Source of the DNA: Mycobacterium dioxanotrophicus
GTDB lineage: Bacteria; Actinomycetota; Actinomycetes; Mycobacteriales; Mycobacteriaceae
Direction: 5' to 3'
DNA length: 64,000 nt
Assembly (NCBI RefSeq): GCF_002157835.1
Contig: NZ_CP020809.1
Location: 4,278,001 to 4,342,000 of the forward strand
Positions 60,425 through 64,000 of the stretch are shown piece by piece; within the stretch, counting starts at the first letter, position 1, and each line of letters starts with the position of its first letter. A program made the position numbers and the translations under genes. Below the pieces are notes generated by a model that was not told the origin of the DNA, ran no database searches, and saw only the letters and a list, made by a program, of their open reading frames with translations.

Positions 60425-63097
60425 ATGGGCAACCACATCCCGCCGCTCAGCAAACGCCGCAAAAATCTGGTCTTCTCCGAAGACGGCAGCGTGTGGTGCA
60501 ACTACCTACTCACCGGACTCAACGTCAATAGCTATCGACCAGAGACTGCGGCGGCCGCGCAAGACTCCCACGAACTTCTGCTCACTGCGCTGTCGGAGAT
60601 CCCCACCGACGACATCCTGTTGGCAGGTTCGCGGGTGCGCGTCGATCCGCTCTCGACGCATCGACGAATTACCGGAGGTATCCCGGACTGGGAACCAGAC
60701 CGCTACCGTCACCTCGAGCATCTGATCAACGAGTTCTACCAGCGGATGGTCAGCGGCGAGTTCGTAGAGTTCGATCGCGTGTACTGGCTCTCGATCAGCC
60801 AGCCATCACGTCGCACGATTTCTGAGCGCATGGTCTCGACGCTGGTCGAGACGGACCCTCACGAAGGCCTGGACTGGGCCGACCTCGGCGATTTCGAGAA
60901 ACGGTGCTTCGCAGCGATTCCACCAGAGTTCCGGCCGGTACGCACTGTCCCCGAACTCGTCGACTGGTACTTCGAGCGGGCCACCACGCGTGGTTTGACT
61001 GTTCCGATTCTTCCGCCGCCCCGCAGCGGTGCGGTGACACCGACCGAGCGGGCCTACCCGGAGGTCGTGTTCGATGAAGCTGCTGAAGCCACGGCGCTGT
61101 ACTCAACGTTCCTGCGCGATCTCGACGCCGGCCGCGACTACACCAAGAAACTCTCCAAGATCGACCGAAAGACCTCGCTGTTCAAGCGCTTCCGCACACT
61201 GTCAGCCGGAACGGTGATGGCGATATCGCACCCGGGCAAAGCCCGCATCGCCGAACTCCCCGACGGCGTGACGTCGTATCAGTCACTGTTCGGGATCGCC
61301 CGCTACCCTGCCCGATTCACTGACCAGGTGTCGAGCTTCACCTACCTGGTAGACCAGGCGATCGGCGGTGATGCCGACTTCGCTCTGCGTCTTCGCTTCT
61401 CGCAAGATCTGGTCGACACCAAGAGCGTGTCCGATACCGAACGCGACCTGGTGTCTGAAGGCGAAGCCAATTCCGCCGATGAATTCGAGGCATACGACTA
61501 CGACAAGCGCCGAGCCGAACTGCGCCGGTTCCACGACGCGATCCGCGCCGAGTCGGGGCCGCGAGGGATGCAGGTCGCCGCGATCTTCGCCTTCGGATCT
61601 AGCGACCTCGACGAGCTCACCGGCCGGGTCGCAGCGTTGCAGCAGCGGTTCCGATCCAACGGTTTCACTCCGCTCCTGCCGGTTGGTGGTCAGAAGGAAC
61701 TGTGGACGATGATGATGCCAGGGTCGCGGCGTACTCGTCTGGGCAATGATCTGCTGCAGACCACTACCGCTCGCTTGTTCTCTGGGGCAATGCCGATCCG
61801 GCGCAGCTTCGCCGGAGATGCCGTCGGCATCCCCATCGCCATCAACAAGGAGAACGCCAACGGGCAGATCATCCTGCTCGACATCCTCGGTGCGACCGAA
61901 CGCGGCAACGGGTCAATCGCGTTGACCGGAGCACAAGGTCGCGGCAAGTCGAACCTGATGAAGCTCATCCTGCTGTTCGTCACGCTGCTCAATCGGTACT
62001 CCACCGTGGTAGATCACTCCAAGCACGGAGAGTGGGCGGTGTTCGCCCGCCAGATCGCACGAACCCAGGTGGTCAATGCAGCCACGGGAGACTCACCCGG
62101 CGGGCCGGTGTCGATGGATTTCCTCAAGTGCCTTCCATCCCCATTGGCGGAGACCGCGATGATGGCGCACTACCTGCCGCTGTTCGGATTTGAGACAAAG
62201 TCGCCTGAGGGGGCGTACTTCGCCAAGGTCCTCAACCCTTTGTTCCGCAATCCACGGGGCATCAACAGCACCCGCAAGCTGATGGGGTTCCTCAAGACCA
62301 CCGGCGACGCCGAAGCCCGGGCCCTGTCGCTGAATTTCGAGCACTGGGCCGCGCTCCCATACACGCGGGCTTTCATCGACCCGCCGGAGCGCGGACACGG
62401 GGACATGGGCCTGCCACCCTTCGACAACCTGGCTGATTTGGCTGCACGCATGGAGTCCGGGTCTACTCCGTATTCGACTGTGTTTCGCACCCATGAGCTT
62501 CCGGTCTACCGCGGCGAGAACCCGGACAACGCCACCGATCTGAACAAGTGGGCAGCTTCGGTGTATGGGTCTATCGCACGGATGACGGCTCACCGGTTCG
62601 CTCAGATCCGTGGAACGTGTGTGTTTTTCGGGGACGAGATCAGCTTCCTCAAAGGCAACGAGGACGTTGTCGAACTACTTGTCCGTTCGCCCGACCGCAC
62701 CGCGCGAAAAGACGCAAATTTTGGAGTGTTCGGATCCCAGCATGGCGAGGATTTCGATCACAACTACGCGATGATCGAGAAGAAGGCAGCCCTCGGGCAG
62801 AAGGTGGCTGGCAACGCGCGGGCCGCTCTCAAGCACATGGACATGCCGATACTGGATTCGCTGATCAACATGATGGTCACTCAGACCTCACCGCCAGATC
62901 CCGACGACAACACCCGGACTCGCGCCGGCCGCGAGGGCGAAGGCTGGTGGAACGACGGCAACAGCAACATCGTGCGAGTGCAGTTCCTGCCGATCCTGTC
63001 GGCGTCGCTAGCCCGTTTCGCCGACACCCGCAGTTCGAAGATGATCCGTGAGACCGATCTCGACGCAGAGCCGCGTACGCCGCGAGGAGTTGCGTAG
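60425..63097 (+). CDS. virB4: VirB4-family conjugative transfer ATPase
   Basis: An 890-aa ATPase energising the T4SS channel. The N-terminal domain precedes the VirB4 core with Walker A LTGAQGRGKSNLMKL near residue 501 and Walker B TCVFFGDEISFL near 733, then VFGSQHGEDF as the sensor region. ATG 60425 follows GGAAGGA. Length fits family members (about 800-1000). Its order, two-helix protein then VirB4 then VirB6-like, is the T4SS standard. Confidence 0.88.
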   Translation: MGNHIPPLSKRRKNLVFSEDGSVWCNYLLTGLNVNSYRPETAAAAQDSHELLLTALSEIPTDDILLAGSRVRVDPLSTHRRITGGIPDWEPDRYRHLEHLINEFYQRMVSGEFVEFDRVYWLSISQPSRRTISERMVSTLVETDPHEGLDWADLGDFEKRCFAAIPPEFRPVRTVPELVDWYFERATTRGLTVPILPPPRSGAVTPTERAYPEVVFDEAAEATALYSTFLRDLDAGRDYTKKLSKIDRKTSLFKRFRTLSAGTVMAISHPGKARIAELPDGVTSYQSLFGIARYPARFTDQVSSFTYLVDQAIGGDADFALRLRFSQDLVDTKSVSDTERDLVSEGEANSADEFEAYDYDKRRAELRRFHDAIRAESGPRGMQVAAIFAFGSSDLDELTGRVAALQQRFRSNGFTPLLPVGGQKELWTMMMPGSRRTRLGNDLLQTTTARLFSGAMPIRRSFAGDAVGIPIAINKENANGQIILLDILGATERGNGSIALTGAQGRGKSNLMKLILLFVTLLNRYSTVVDHSKHGEWAVFARQIARTQVVNAATGDSPGGPVSMDFLKCLPSPLAETAMMAHYLPLFGFETKSPEGAYFAKVLNPLFRNPRGINSTRKLMGFLKTTGDAEARALSLNFEHWAALPYTRAFIDPPERGHGDMGLPPFDNLADLAARMESGSTPYSTVFRTHELPVYRGENPDNATDLNKWAASVYGSIARMTAHRFAQIRGTCVFFGDEISFLKGNEDVVELLVRSPDRTARKDANFGVFGSQHGEDFDHNYAMIEKKAALGQKVAGNARAALKHMDMPILDSLINMMVTQTSPPDPDDNTRTRAGREGEGWWNDGNSNIVRVQFLPILSASLARFADTRSSKMIRETDLDAEPRTPRGVA

Positions 63098-63099
63098 CC

Positions 63100-64000
63100 A
63101 TGGCCTCGTTCCTGGATCTGTTCACCGCCACCGACTCCGCCGGTGCCGGCGCCGCGCGGTATCGCCTGCACTTCCTGGGAAGCCAATACCTGCACCAGGA
63201 TTCGTGGATCTTTGGGATGATCACCAGCGTCGTCTTCGAGCTGTACAAGTTCCTGGTGGTGCCGGCCAACGCTCTGCTCGGTCTGGTGCTGTCGTCGGCG
63301 AATTGGATGACCCCGCTCTCGGAGGCGTATCAGCGGTTCTGCGCACCGCTGTTCGCATTCTTTCCGCCGTGGGCGATCGCCTGCGCAGGTCTGGCTCTGG
63401 TGACGTTCTCGGTGTTTCGGTCACGGCTAGCCTCCACCGCCGGAAGCATGTTCACCACCGAGGTCTATAACCGGATCGGCGCCGCACTGGCCATGGTGAT
63501 CGCCGTGATTGTTCTCACCAACAACCCGTTCGCGATCATCGCAAAAGTCTTCGAAACAGCCAACGGTTTCTCGACCGGACTGGCTTCGGCGGTCACCCGA
63601 AGCGCCAACGACACAACGCTCTCGACCGGCCACGCGCTGGTCGACCAGTCGATTCGCACCCCGGCGATCGCACTGAACTACGGCCACGAATTCACCGACT
63701 CGTGCAAGAAGCTGTGGTCGGAGGCGATGGCCTCCGGGCAGGGATTGTCTGTGAACACCGGCTGCTTCGTCGAAGGCCAGAACGCGGCCGGACCTGACAC
63801 CGTCATCACCGCGATCGTCATGCTGGTGCTGCCGGCGCTGCCGATGTTCGTGTTCGCCGTGGTAGCGAGCTGGAAGTTCGTCGTGCACCTGACAGTGTCG
63901 GTGGCCTGCTTCGTGGGCGCGGGGTGGGCAGCTGCGGGCAGTGTCCACAAGCGTCGCGGATTCGACACTTTGTCCAAGGCCTTCGCCCACGCCGCGAGCC
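63100..64000 (+). CDS. VirB6/TrbL-like polytopic membrane protein, runs off the window
   Basis: ATG 63100, 2 bp after virB4; open to the right edge (over 300 codons, no stop). Hydrophobic helices occur at about residues 36-70, 88-108, 127-150, 228-248 and 250-272, with hydrophilic loops between. The position directly after virB4 fits VirB6/TrbL. Incomplete, so total length unknown. Confidence 0.75.
   Translation, partial: MASFLDLFTATDSAGAGAARYRLHFLGSQYLHQDSWIFGMITSVVFELYKFLVVPANALLGLVLSSANWMTPLSEAYQRFCAPLFAFFPPWAIACAGLALVTFSVFRSRLASTAGSMFTTEVYNRIGAALAMVIAVIVLTNNPFAIIAKVFETANGFSTGLASAVTRSANDTTLSTGHALVDQSIRTPAIALNYGHEFTDSCKKLWSEAMASGQGLSVNTGCFVEGQNAAGPDTVITAIVMLVLPALPMFVFAVVASWKFVVHLTVSVACFVGAGWAAAGSVHKRRGFDTLSKAFAHAAS

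Overview
The window looks like part of a large, high-GC plasmid or integrative element from a mycobacterium, most likely a nontuberculous species. The reasons are type VII secretion parts in the mycobacterial order eccD-mycP-eccE plus eccA, homologues of TrcR/TrcS, YkuD L,D-transpeptidases of the mycobacterial type, a MmcO-like multicopper oxidase, many GTG/TTG starts and high G+C. No rRNA, tRNA, CRISPR array, replication initiator, partition gene or canonical relaxase was seen, so replicon type and species cannot be fixed from this window.

Layout. (1) 0.2-16.5 kb is a copper-resistance island: a P-type ATPase behind a RicR/CsoR-type operator, a methyltransferase, two L,D-transpeptidases, a multicopper oxidase with a small membrane partner, two two-component systems (one resembling TrcRS), a cysteine-synthase/desulfhydrase-like PLP enzyme, a Cys-rich DUF326/Csp copper-storage protein and two small secreted proteins. 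(2) 17-24.8 kb is a tightly packed minus-strand run of about 20 very small genes, many joined by 4-bp ATGA/GTGA overlaps. It includes RNase HI, a HAD phosphatase, an ATP-grasp protein and a SLOG/DprA-like protein. Its upstream end is broken by an IS1380-family element (24,881-26,574). (3) 27.3-34.5 kb (minus) is eccD-mycP-eccE followed by an FtsK/TcpA-like coupling ATPase. (4) 35-37 kb holds two HTH regulators and three tiny genes. (5) 37.15-39.82 kb is an IS21-family element, copy A. (6) 39.8-49.8 kb flanks a 348-bp inverted repeat with equal 123-bp arms. Small genes point left. To the right lie a RuvC-like resolvase, a PD-(D/E)XK nuclease, a helicase-associated-domain protein, a 671-aa protein of unknown function, a run of tiny genes and a Dam-type methylase. 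(7) 49.9-64 kb holds eccA, a tail-anchored-like membrane protein and type IV secretion genes: TcpC-like, small membrane proteins, VirB4 and a VirB6-like protein that runs off the end. IS21 copy B (57,364-60,043) sits inside this set.

How the genes fit together. Regions 3 and 7 together are the signature of pRAW-like mycobacterial conjugative elements, which combine type IV and type VII secretion. EccB, EccC, Esx and PE/PPE genes are not in the window and would have to lie outside it. Region 1 would be the selectable cargo: efflux, oxidation, sequestration and envelope maintenance under copper. Region 6 may process plasmid DNA.

Data quality. The two IS21 copies differ by single-base length changes in G/C homopolymers, which shift istA and istB at different places in each copy. 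This looks more like unpolished assembly error in a repeat than real decay. All functions are read from protein motifs and context by eye; no database search was possible.
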